NCBI GenBank assembly: GCA_023515745.1
Contig: JALECJ010000257.1
Location: 126,687-190,686 of the forward strand
Length of the DNA stretch: 64,000 nucleotides
Reading direction: 5' to 3'
Source: Amoeboaphelidium protococcarum
Taxonomy: Eukaryota > Aphelidiomycota > Aphelidea
How positions within the stretch are numbered: position 1 is the stretch's first letter; the number at the start of each line of letters is the position of its first letter. Below, piece by piece: positions 37,912 through 47,803 of the stretch. Under the pieces are notes generated by a model that saw nothing but the letters and a program-made list of their open reading frames with translations, was not told the origin of the DNA and did not search any database. Both the position numbers and the translations under genes were made by a program.

Positions 37912-39888
37912 ATGATGAAGAGGAGAAAGACTGGAGAATAATTATAGTCACAGGAGAGCAGTAATATAGTAGAGAAGGTATTGGAAATGATTGATTAATT
38001 GACTCTGGCTGAGAGAAGTGATGTGGTTAGTGCAATCTAGAGAAAGTAGTGTAAAGACTTTACAAAGTTTCTGCCTACAGAGCTCTCGCTGTCCATCCTA
38101 AAGTATCTGAATGCGCGAGACATTATAGTATTGTATTCTGTATGTAAAGCTTGGAATAGTCTCTTGCAGGACCATTCTAATACAATTTGGTAAAATCTTA
38201 TTGCCAAAGAGGGCTGGCTGTCAAGAGCGCTCTAAGATTAAGCACGATATTCTTATATTATACAAAAGTCTTCAGATAATCATCATCATCTACATCATTC
38301 AACATAGTGGCGATCCTATTTCAAAACGTATCATGTAATAAGGTAAAACTGGTTTGACTCAAATGATGATGTCTATTGTAAATCTTAGATGATTCAGGCG
38401 CCAGAGAATGTTGTTGTTACTTGTATTTAATTCGCTGGTTATTGCAATGAATACATTGTCACTGGCTCAGAGATGCCTCCCATCGTGGTGTATGCAGTTG
38501 ATCCATAAACTCAAGAGTGGCGAGTCTCACATTCACTGATCGGTCATGAAGGGGGCGTCTGGGCTATGGAAGTTGCCAGTAATCCCAATGCTGACACCGC
38601 CGTTCTCAGTCCTCACTTGAAAGATAAGAATACTCTGGTGAGTGGTTCTACGGATAAGACTGTCAGAGTGTGGGATATCCAGCGTGCTCAGTGTCTATAC
38701 GTTTTGTAGGCTCATAGTAGTACTGTACGATGCCTATCGGTGTGTACTGTGGATAATCAGTTGATGATATTGAGTGGCTCTAGAGATAAATCTGTTCGCG
38801 CCTGGAAAGTTGATTTTGCTCCACCTCCACCTCATCGTGGTGGTGGTGATAGTAGCACTTTAACGAAATCTTAGTCTCCCGCCTAATCGTTATAGTAGTC
38901 ATAAGAGCCTCAGAGTTCGTATGTGTAAATGGATATGAGTTAGGGAGTGAAGAAGCCTGTTGTGATTTAGGAATCATACTACAAGTTGGATGGACATACG
39001 GATAGTGTAAGAGCTATAGCTTGTAAGTATCCATACTCGGCCACAGGTTCGTATGATGCCACAGTGAGGCTTTGGGATTTGAATGATGGTAGATGCATAC
39101 ACGTTCTCACTGGTCACACTAATAAGGTTTACTCTGTGGTTATTCATTTGCATAAATCAACAAATTCTGATGCCCAATCTTTTCATAGAAATGGAGTTGT
39201 GATTAGTGGTAGCCTGGATTGTACTATGCGAGTATGGGACATTATGAGCGGATGCTGCGTCCGTGTTATTGCGGATCATGCATCTCTGGTGGGACTGCTG
39301 TAGTTGGAGGAGTTGACTTACATACCGGCGTCTTTCAGAAGTCCTTTGCAACGAAGGCTTGAACCTGCTCCCTCATAACACTTATCCTCTAGACCATTAA
39401 ATGCTCCTCGCTCTCTGCTTAATCAGTCATCGCAGCTTGTCACACCCGTTGAGAAGAATGTTTAATCGGAGTCCTTATCCGGAGTATAAAAGATCTTGAC
39501 ATCTTCATAATAATATACAACCATGAAATCTACTTATCCTATTCTTATCAGTGCTGCAGCTGACTCTACAATGAAAATCTGGCATCCATCGTGCATTCTT
39601 GACTATGAAGTTGATAAATTGCACTATGATAGACCCTGCATATCTACGCTCTCTGGGCATCCTACTGCAATCACATGTTTTTAATTCGACTCTGATAAGA
39701 TTGTGTCAGGATCAGAAGGACGGATAAGTGTCTATGATACTAGGAATGCCATGTTTGTTAGAGATCTCTCGATAGGAGTAGCCAACAGTTGGCGTGTGTG
39801 TCTTGACTGGAATAAAGCTGTCTGTGCGGTGGATCGTGACGAAACTACATGGATCGAGATTTATGATTTTAGCTCTACTGGCATTTGA
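37912..39888 (+). CDS. F-box/WD40-repeat protein, Cdc4/FBXW7-like
   Basis: A 658-aa protein. An F-box lies at about residues 58-110 ([20 protein letters not shown], then [11 protein letters not shown]), which binds Skp1 in SCF ubiquitin ligases. The WD40 propeller begins near residue 190, with repeats ending in VWD or similar: [50 protein letters not shown]. Two propeller loops carry low-complexity Gln/Ser/Pro insertions (about residues 303-355 and 465-530). This arrangement is that of substrate adaptors which recognise phosphodegrons in cell-cycle regulators. Cdc4 and Met30 are the fungal options; the substrate cannot be decided. TAA/TAG are read as Gln throughout. The first of two tandem ATGs was chosen. 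Confidence 0.88.
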
Positions 39889-40019
39889 ATGACATAATTT
39901 TTGAGATACAACTACAAAAGCGAAATGATGTGCGATTATAAATGATCATTAAATTTACATTAATTTATTATTTACAGTGATTAATCTTATTATATATGGT
40001 AATGTTTAAATAGAACGGA

Positions 40020-41717
40020 TCAGCAATGAACCTTGATACAGTCATCAGATGCTTTGCGCATGGCAATGTCCAAATCAGCTTGTGTCTGCAGAGGCAAAAG
40101 TTCAACACGATTAGATGCAGTCTTGTTCTCATAAGTCATATACTCGATCTCTGTCTGATTAGTGACCAGAGCGATATGTTCCCGCATCACCTCAATGTTA
40201 ACATTTCTATCGACAGAAATCTCAGCCAATTCACTTCCACATATGACCTTGACCAGTATAAGTGACCGCTCCTTGTTCTCCACATACTCATCAATAGTTT
40301 GTTGAGTGACATTTGGGTCCTTTCTCAAGCGCATAGTTTGCATCTTTTGGCGCAATTCATTTTTAATAGTCTTGCTGTCATTAAATGATTGGTCTTATGA
40401 TGAGGAATCCCCAGAGTGTGACGAGTTATCGCTTGGTCGACGCTTCCGAGTTTACGCAGGTGGTAAAGTGTAAATCTCGCGAAGACGGTCCTCTTTACTA
40501 GGAGCTTTGGCCGATTTCTGGTAGGTGGGGACACTTTCATCTTAAAATTCACTCACTTGTGCACCTCCATCTCCATTCAGATTGGGCTTGAAGAATTTCA
40601 AAACCAGCTGACTGTGACTGATGTACTTGGGCAGAGATAGCAGATTAAATAGGTAATGATTAAAATCTTTGACCCGTGTCTTGGCCACTTAGCGCGTGAC
40701 ATGCTCCACATTTCCAGGCATATACGGGATTATCCTTTTACTCTGATCATTCTGGCCAGCTTCCAAAGTAAACGTCTTCATTAGCTTCTGATGCAACTTG
40801 TAAAAGTCTTCATATGACCGATACACAATGTGAGTCTTACGAGTACGTTGCACTTTGATCTCAAGCACCACATAGTTGCCACGATCATCTTTCAAATACT
40901 CAAGCACAGAGGCTGTCATCAGCTTGTTCTTCTCCTTCTTTTATGGATGACTCGCCATCATAATCTCCTTCCATTCAGATACTTTTGGTATACGCACGCG
41001 TCTACCATCAGACATTTTAATCACACCATATCCTTCGCCGTGTAGTATGTTAGCATTAGTGAGCGTAGCGTAAGAGACGGGAAGAAGTCCAATAACGCGC
41101 TTATCCACAACTCCATCTTCCTAAATAGAACTCTTACTCACCAAATACCAATCTTTACTTTACGCGCACACGTAAACAATTTCGTCGCATCGACAAGACA
41201 ACTCTTCCTACTGGTAAGACTCGAAATCTTGTACCACCTTGGCCTCGACTTCGTTAATAACCACTGGAATCTTATCTTTTGCAGAATTAGTATTGAAATG
41301 CTTATGCTAATTATTGTAAGAGTCTGCAGTAAGTGGCGGAGGAGGAGCATTATTACTACTGCTAGATGAATCGCTATAAACCGAAGTTTGATCATTACTA
41401 GGAGATACAGGATTCTCCTACTATTTAACAGAGGTTTTATTATTAGCAACATTTTGCGCTCCTTCTATTATATCGGAGCTCAATATTCTAAAATACGATT
41501 TTGGCACCATTCCATATATCGATGCATCATACACGGATTCCACTTCATACCATTCTTCATCTACACTCATGGTTATATTGAATGATGATCGATATGGATT
41601 GTTTCAACTACGATTCTTACCTGTGGCGTCCACAACGCGAAATTGATCTCCCACTCCAAATGACAATTCATACTCTGAACCCTTGGTAAAAGGGAATGCT
41701 GCTGCAATTATTTTCAT
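40020..41717 (-). CDS. Bem1-like polarity scaffold (SH3-SH3-PX-PB1)
   Basis: Two exons (41717-41621 and 41560-40020) give 545 aa. SH3-1 (about 2-58: AAAFPFTKGSEYELSF, EEWYEVES, GMVPKSYF) is interrupted by the intron. SH3-2 (about 125-190) has VVQDFESYQQEELS and KDWYLVSK. A PX domain (about 240-355) has VYRSYEDFYKLHQKLM and RIIPYMPG and should bind phosphoinositides. A C-terminal PB1 domain (about 465-545) starts LILVKVICGSELAEISVD. SH3-SH3-PX-PB1 is the hallmark of yeast Bem1/Scd2, which links Cdc42, its RhoGEF (through PB1) and PAK kinases at polarity sites. NADPH-oxidase p40phox-like proteins are the only similar alternative; they have one SH3. Confidence 0.92.
41561..41620 (-). other. Intron of the Bem1-like gene
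   Basis: A 60-nt intron (GTAAGA...GTGTAG) lying inside the first SH3 domain. Removal joins VVDAT to DEEWYEV in frame. Confidence 0.9.
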
Positions 41718-42001
41718 TATTTTAATTATTTATTTACAATTGATTTAAATACTTGCTTATTATTATAAGAAAGAGGTCAAGTTTAATTTGAACAAGAATG
41801 TTACACCGTCTGATCATTTAAGAATGGCAGTCACAGCAATTGGTTTGATGTCATCTGATTGGTTGGATTGTGCTTCAAGCGAATGGCTAATTCTCAACAA
41901 CGCCTAAAATAGAAAGATATCTTTGGTTAATTAGAATAAAGCACAAGGCAATTTAATATATCCATTATTGTTTTACAAATCACAATCGATCAGTAGGGAC
42001 T

Positions 42002-43483
42002 TCATCCAATTTTACAAACGCGTGTCAAGTCAATGAAGCCGGGTTCGACGGTCCAGACTCCTGGTCTATGGGGATCAGGAAATGGAAACAGCGCCAAGTT
42101 TCGCCATTCAGCTTCCTGATGTTCATATCCATGCTGTTTAATCTTTTCCAAAGCATATTACATGGCTTTTTAAGGATTATCGCGCCACTAGTTACATGCG
42201 TTTTGGTCCAATTTACCCAGTTCAGGCCCAATATTCTGATTGAAAAAAGTTTCATTTGGTCTTATGGGACGATTCCAGGCGTGAGGAGGACAGAATATTA
42301 CAGTCTCTTCTGCATCATCACCAATCTAGTATTTCCTGGCATGAAACACTAAAGGCATTATCAAATGTTTGACATTGTCGAGTACCTTGATACAGATTTG
42401 ATCATAGCGTGGATAGAGAAGTTTCCACATGCGCATCTCATCTTCAAGAGAATGTTCAGAGTCGGGATGCAAAGACTTTATCACACACATACGGCCATAG
42501 ATATCAGCTGCCATAAACACACTTCCATCGCCACCAACCTTGCGATATCTATCAAACTTGAAGAATTACTCAACGTCAACATTTGGCATCTTCAAACTAA
42601 ATTTAAATTCTCCTGGTAACTCATTGTACGTGCATTAATAAGCACTCAGATAAGAATATTTGATCCGCTTACATAAGAATTTTAGGCCAACATTTTAGGG
42701 ACTTTTTGCTAACTTATAGAGCACAGTACCCAATGTGGATATTAATGCGTTTTCATCATGGCGATACACGCGAGAGTAATATACATTTGATTAGAAGAGA
42801 TCAGATACGCCGGCATCAGAACCATGAGCAGTATTACAAAATTGGTCAAATTTGACACGATCTTTCTCAAGAATAGCTTCATTAGAATCCTCAAACCATA
42901 AAAAGCGCCAATTGACGTAATTAGACACAATACCAATGACAAATCGTGTACCAAACACCTAACGCATCTCTAACATCTGCAAGCAGGCCTGATACAAAAC
43001 AAGATTATGACTTAAATCTATCACCTACTTAATGCAACTTTAAGGAACCATTATTTCACACACACCTAATGTTTGCATACAGTCAGGTGAGAAAAATACA
43101 ACATCCGGCTAGGCTTTACATGCCATTAACTGTTTACTTATAATCAAACGCGAAACTAAGCCCAATGAGCCATCAAAGACGCGTCGAACATACGTCAAAG
43201 CGTGTTGGACATACGTAAGAATATTCTCCTAATCTTTCCAGTTCTCTGCAAAGTCTCCACTCTCAAATAGATTCCATAATGAACATTTTTCCAAGTCAAA
43301 ATTAATTGTTTCATGAAATACAGGCAAGTCATCTCTGGCCTACTACAATCGAAATTTGTACCCAGACAATTACTTTTTAGCAATTCGGCCTTAGTTGAGA
43401 GAAGGAGTAGAATTAGAGAAGGTACGTCTGCCCAGCGGAGGTAGTCCTTGCCTTAACTATGGCATAGCTTATGTATTGGTCAT
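42002..43483 (-). CDS. Crinkler-type protein with nuclease-like and kinase-like domains
   Basis: A 493-aa single-exon gene starting MTNTQAMPQL. The first half has a restriction-endonuclease-like pattern, AQPDVVFFS followed by GVCEIMVP (about residues 150-175); the usual E-x-K is E-x-M, so cleavage may be lost. The second half is kinase-like: a loop around GGDGSVFMAADIYG, then CVIKSL with the ATP-site lysine, and near the C-terminus QHGYEHQEAEWRNLAL and FIDLTRV. These mirror the H-x-D-x-x-W-R-N and D-x-x-x-x motifs of the kinase module in Crinkler (CRN/CR) effectors, but the catalytic Asp position is Glu. CR proteins pair nuclease and kinase modules in chytrids, oomycetes and mycorrhizal fungi. 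No signal peptide is visible. Role (effector, selfish or conflict protein) is inference. Confidence 0.72.
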
Positions 43484-43849
43484 GATCAGATGCAACACAA
43501 AAAGCCTTTCAATCTGCAAATAGTAAGGAATGAAACACGTGTTTTCAACAGATATTGATTCCTAACGAAAAGCTCAAAATACTAACAACTCTAATCACAC
43601 CCAGCCTTGAAACACCGAACCGCTTTCCTTTTCACAGCAGTCTTTCGCGAAATGGCTTTGTTTTCAACTCTCGCCTCTCTTCGGTGCGATAAACGTCCTT
43701 TCAACCGTGTCGCGTGTGATCGTTCCTCTCGCTCAATCATTTCATTTTAATTCACCCGTTCTGTCCCGCTCTCTTTTTTTACTCTTAATTTCCACTTGAA
43801 CGGTGTAAGGTTGTCTTATCAAAGTAAATTGATTTTTTAGTACTACAGT
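43484..43849. promoter_or_regulatory. Pyrimidine-rich upstream region of VPS35
   Basis: This gap is CT-rich on the VPS35 coding strand at about 43620-43800 (CTCGCCTCTC, CGTTCCTCTCGCTC, CCCGCTCTCTTTTTTT). It matches the tracts before other plus-strand genes. No gene is seen. Confidence 0.5.
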
Positions 43850-46800
43850 ATGTCCACAGAATCTTTGATTAGTGTAAGATCTACTGATACGCCTAAAGAG
43901 TTGAATGAAGCTCAGCATTCGGTAAAGGTTAGTGCGTACCATCTGCATCAGAAGTTGAAGGTTGACTTGTCCGCGTTGAAGGATGCACCTGCTCGTCTGT
44001 CTACTACGATGGATGCACTAAAGTATGCGGCGCAGATTGTCAATGAATTGCGTCACACTTTTTCTCCTAAGGATTATTACGAGCTGTATATGTCTGCTTT
44101 TGATCATTTGTAAGGACTGTAAATCTACTTGACCGAGTACAGTACTAAGGATGCCGACTGGAAGGTGGCGCCCAACTCCTCAGATTCGTAAATTAACTTG
44201 GACGCCAATGGTCAGCAGGTGATCCCTGAAGGGTAGTCTGCCTCTTCTGAAGAAGTCGAGTCGTCAAAAGAGAATTCCAAATAGTAGTCCAAGTCCGGTG
44301 CGAACTCTCTGAACCCATTGGATAAGATCAAGAAAACTGACTCGGACTTGTATGAGATTGTGCAGTACTAGACTGCCGTACTTCCAAGAATGTATTTGCT
44401 CATCACTGTTGGATGTGTTTATGCTTAATTGAAGCCGGAGAGTGCCGAAGATTATCTCTCTGACATGCTTGAGATGTGTCGCGGTATCCAACATCCTACC
44501 AGGGGACTGTTCTTGCGTTATTATCTGTAGCAATGCACAAAGCAGTTGATGGACTCTCTACCTCTGGAGAAGGCTGTCGAATTTCTGCTGACCAACTTTA
44601 CGGAGATGAACAAGTTATGGGTGAGAATGCAGTATCAAGGCCTTAGTCGTGATCGTCCGAAGAGAGAGCAGGAGCGTAAGGAGCTGCGTCTACTGGTTGG
44701 CTTGAATTTGGTCAGGTTGTCTTAGTTGCCTGATATGACCTTGGATTTGTATAAGAGCAAGATCCTGCCTCGCGTCTTGGAGTAGATTGTGTCTTGTAAG
44801 GATGTGATTGCGCAAGAGTATTTGATGGAGGCTATTAGTCAGGTGTTTTCTGATGAATTTCATTTAGGGACTTTGGATGAACTGTTGTCTGCTATTGGCA
44901 AATTTAATCCGTAGGTGAGTATTAAGAATATAGTGATTTCTTTCGTGGATAGATTAGTTGCTTACTTTAAGCAGTAGTAGCAGTAGGAAGAAGGCAGCAG
45001 CAAGTAGAGTTCATCCCAAGAGAGTGAAGCTGGTAAAGTCGACTTTAATTTGTTCGAGGTGTTCTGGTAGCCAATTTCTGCAGTGCTGAGTGAAAGACTT
45101 GATTTGCCAATGGATGATGTCACGGCGCTGTTGATATCAATGTTGAATATCGCGTTGAATGTCTATGGAGACCAATTGGATTTTGTTCATCAGATCTTCA
45201 AGTTTGCCGCAGAGAGATTCAAGTAGGCTAAAATTGAAGAACTATCGCAGCATGCCACCAAAAAGTTGATACTGGAATTCATTCGTCTACCGCTCGATAT
45301 CTATCCATCTATATTGACCGTATTAAGAGATGATGATTTATCTAAATCTTATGGTAGATTCATCTGCATTTAGCCGTTTAATGTTCGTCAGGCTGCCAGC
45401 ATTATCATTTGCAACAAGATGATTGAGAAGAGATTCTAAACTTCACTGGTTACGCAATCGGATGTATAATTGGTATTTGGAGAGTATCTGAACACCATGG
45501 TGAAGGACTAGCCAGATGGTCAGACGCCTGATTAAACATCTGATTTCTTTGCTGATGAGTAGAATTTGTTGTGCAGAGTGATGCTGTTGGTTAATGCTGA
45601 GCTGGCTGAGAAGGCAGACTCTAAAGACTAGGATCTGGATTAAAAGTTTGTATTGTTGGGTATTTTGAAAAAGTTTATCCAGGAAGGTGGATCTATGAGA
45701 ATGAAGTATACAATCCCGACTTTTGTGACTCTGTGTACATAGTTAAGTATTGAGTATGCTTCCGTGGTGTCAGATGCTGGTGAGAGGAATGAGAAATTGG
45801 GCACTTTGTTCAAGTTTTTGCATTAGACTATATCACTGTTGGGTAGATATTATCCATTGATTGCTCTGAAGTATTATCTGTATCCGTTGGAAGCCAATTT
45901 GTATTCTAAAGACTAACCTTCGCCATTTGTTGGTCATGAAATGGCGGCTTATGAATTTTTAGTATCTGCATTCTCCATCTACGAAGATTCAGTATCGTAG
46001 ACTCATGAATAATTAGTATTTCTGCAAGTTCTCATCAAGATTATGTATGCGATTAGTAATCAAGGTGTTCTCGGCAAGGATAATTACGATACTCTGAGCA
46101 CCAAAGTCGCTTTGTATTGCTCCAGATTGCTGAGAAAGTGGGATCAGGCTCGTCTGGTTGCTAAATGCAGTAGCCTTTTCTGGGGAAGGGAGCCAGTGGC
46201 ATAGTCTGTGTTCCAGAAGGCTTTTATCAATGTTGATGCCGGTTAACCAGTTGGTGCTGCTGGAGGCTCGGCGACCGAGGATGAGGATGAAGACGATGAT
46301 AATATTGATTCTGAAGAGACCGCTGGTGGAGATCCATTTGGTAGTGCTTAAGCCGGTATGACTGCATTAAGTGATAATCTGGACGAAATGATGATTGGCG
46401 GTGGCTGGTCAGAGCCAAACTCAGCAACCGGAACAACTGCATAAAGTTCTTTTGGTTAGTAAAAGGCTAAATCGGGGAAGAAGAGCAGAAAAGATTAGAC
46501 CAAGAGTAATGCGTCGGATCTTTTACCAAGTTCCTCTTCTCAATAGTCCACTACTGCTTTGGAAGTGTATCGCGATCCTAAGAGAATTTTGGAGTGTTTG
46601 CAGAAGGCCCTTAAGATTGCAGATGCGTGTATGGACCAGTTGATTAATGCCGAACTATTTATCGACATTTTGAATTGGTATGTGCATTGGTTCCTACAAG
46701 GAGTGCCATCAGTAACTGCAAAGTATGTGAATGGTTTGATTGATTTGATCTTTAGCAATCTTTAGTCTGTTGCTAGTGATAATGCTGCTGGATCGTTGGA

Positions 46801-47128
46801 TAGCAGTGTGAAGAGTGACGGAAATATGTTTGGCGCATCGTTGATCACCGGCATTGATCTGGTTGTCATTAGATCTGATCAAGGACAGGCTGTCGGAGAT
46901 AAACAGTTGCCTGAAACTCCTCTATCCAAGATTGAGGCATATTTCAAGAGAACTCTGCAACATCTGCAGAATAGAAAGACTGCCAGTCTAAATGGAGATG
47001 AGCCTTCTGCAGTGTCATCTGATATCTGGCGCTCTATTGCCGTGGAAAAGGTACTTGAGTAGGTGACTGCATCGAGTTAAAAGTCAACTGTCGTTGCAAA
47101 GAAGGTCTCACCTTCTCCGTAGAGTTGA
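43850..47128 (+). CDS. VPS35: Retromer subunit VPS35
   Basis: A 1092-aa alpha-solenoid protein and the central scaffold of retromer, which recycles cargo from endosomes to the Golgi or plasma membrane. The N-terminal block contains [20 protein letters not shown] and, after a Ser-rich insertion, [20 protein letters not shown], the PR(L/M)YL motif needed for VPS26 binding. [28 protein letters not shown] and [20 protein letters not shown] follow, all VPS35 hallmarks. The C-terminal half keeps the HEAT-like repeats that contact VPS29 and has acidic/Gln-rich insertions (about residues 805-905), making the protein longer than human (796) or yeast (944). Numerous conserved helices contain Gln from TAG/TAA. 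One exon, ending at TGA 47126-47128, convergent with MYCBP. Confidence 0.96.
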
Positions 47129-47217
47129 AGGCTGAATATAAGTTCTAATGACAAAAACTTATAGTAGGAATCGAAATGAATCAATGAGCAATACATATTT
47201 TGTAATGACCAATTAGC

Positions 47218-47496
47218 TCATTCATTTGTCAGTTTTGCTTCCAAATCCTTAATCTTCTGCTTCAGTTGAGAATTCTCAGACTTCAGTTACTCTACTTGAT
47301 CACTAGAGGGAGAGGTAGGAGACGAAGGTGCAGAACCATGAGTGTTAACAGCCAAACTCTTGACAATGTACTCCAATGCATTCTCTGGCTTCTCTTACTC
47401 TTCATACAGGTGCATAAGAGCGTTAGTCAGAGCATCGATAACGCCATCCTTGTCCAAAAACTTGCGAAACTCTTCTTTCCTACTTTCCACTGACAT
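47218..47496 (-). CDS. MYCBP (AMY-1)-like small coiled-coil protein
   Basis: A 92-aa protein. The helical N-terminus SRKEEFRKFLDKDGVIDALT, followed by NALMHLYEEQEKPENALEYI, matches the MYCBP pattern (REQFRRYL...GVLDTLTKVLVALYEEPEKP...AL) very well. A Ser/Pro linker and a C-terminal leucine-zipper-like coil (VEQLKSENSQLKQKIKDLEAKL) follow. MYCBP homologues are small proteins that bind A-kinase anchoring proteins and sit at centrosome or cilium-related sites. They are found in flagellated eukaryotes and missing from most non-flagellated fungi, which would fit a lineage with a zoospore ancestor (established only loosely, and inference here). Confidence 0.86.
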
Positions 47497-47803
47497 ATTA
47501 ATTCTAAATAGACTGGCTGAGATATTTACAATTACAAAAATTTTATTACAGCAATGGACAAGTTTAAAGCGAAATTAATAAAGGGGAAAAGGGATCCATT
47601 CACCAAAGGAACTAACTGTCGCGTCCTCGAAAGCTGCGAACGTTTCGAATGTGAATTCTGTTCTGGTCCGGAACAGCAAAGCGATCGCTTTTATGCTGTG
47701 AAAGACGCGTTCTCTTTCTCTCTTTCTCAACATGTCTTTTCTCATCTCTCCATCAACTCGATAGTAAAGTTGAAACAAGCTTTAATAGCATTGAAGAGTT
47801 GTC
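47497..47803. promoter_or_regulatory. Upstream region of ELG1-like gene
   Basis: A divergent promoter region with a CT-rich tract (about 47710-47755) and the ACGCGT hexamer at about 47706. ACGCGT is the Mlu cell-cycle box bound by MBF in yeasts; here it precedes a replication gene, but this hexamer is common across the window. Confidence 0.4.

Noticed and set aside
42030-42062. GGTTCGA-like tRNA B-box match (GGGTTCGACGGTCC)
   Set aside because: It lies in the coding sequence of the Crinkler-type gene, and no A-box or cloverleaf could be built around it. No tRNA gene was found anywhere in the window by eye.
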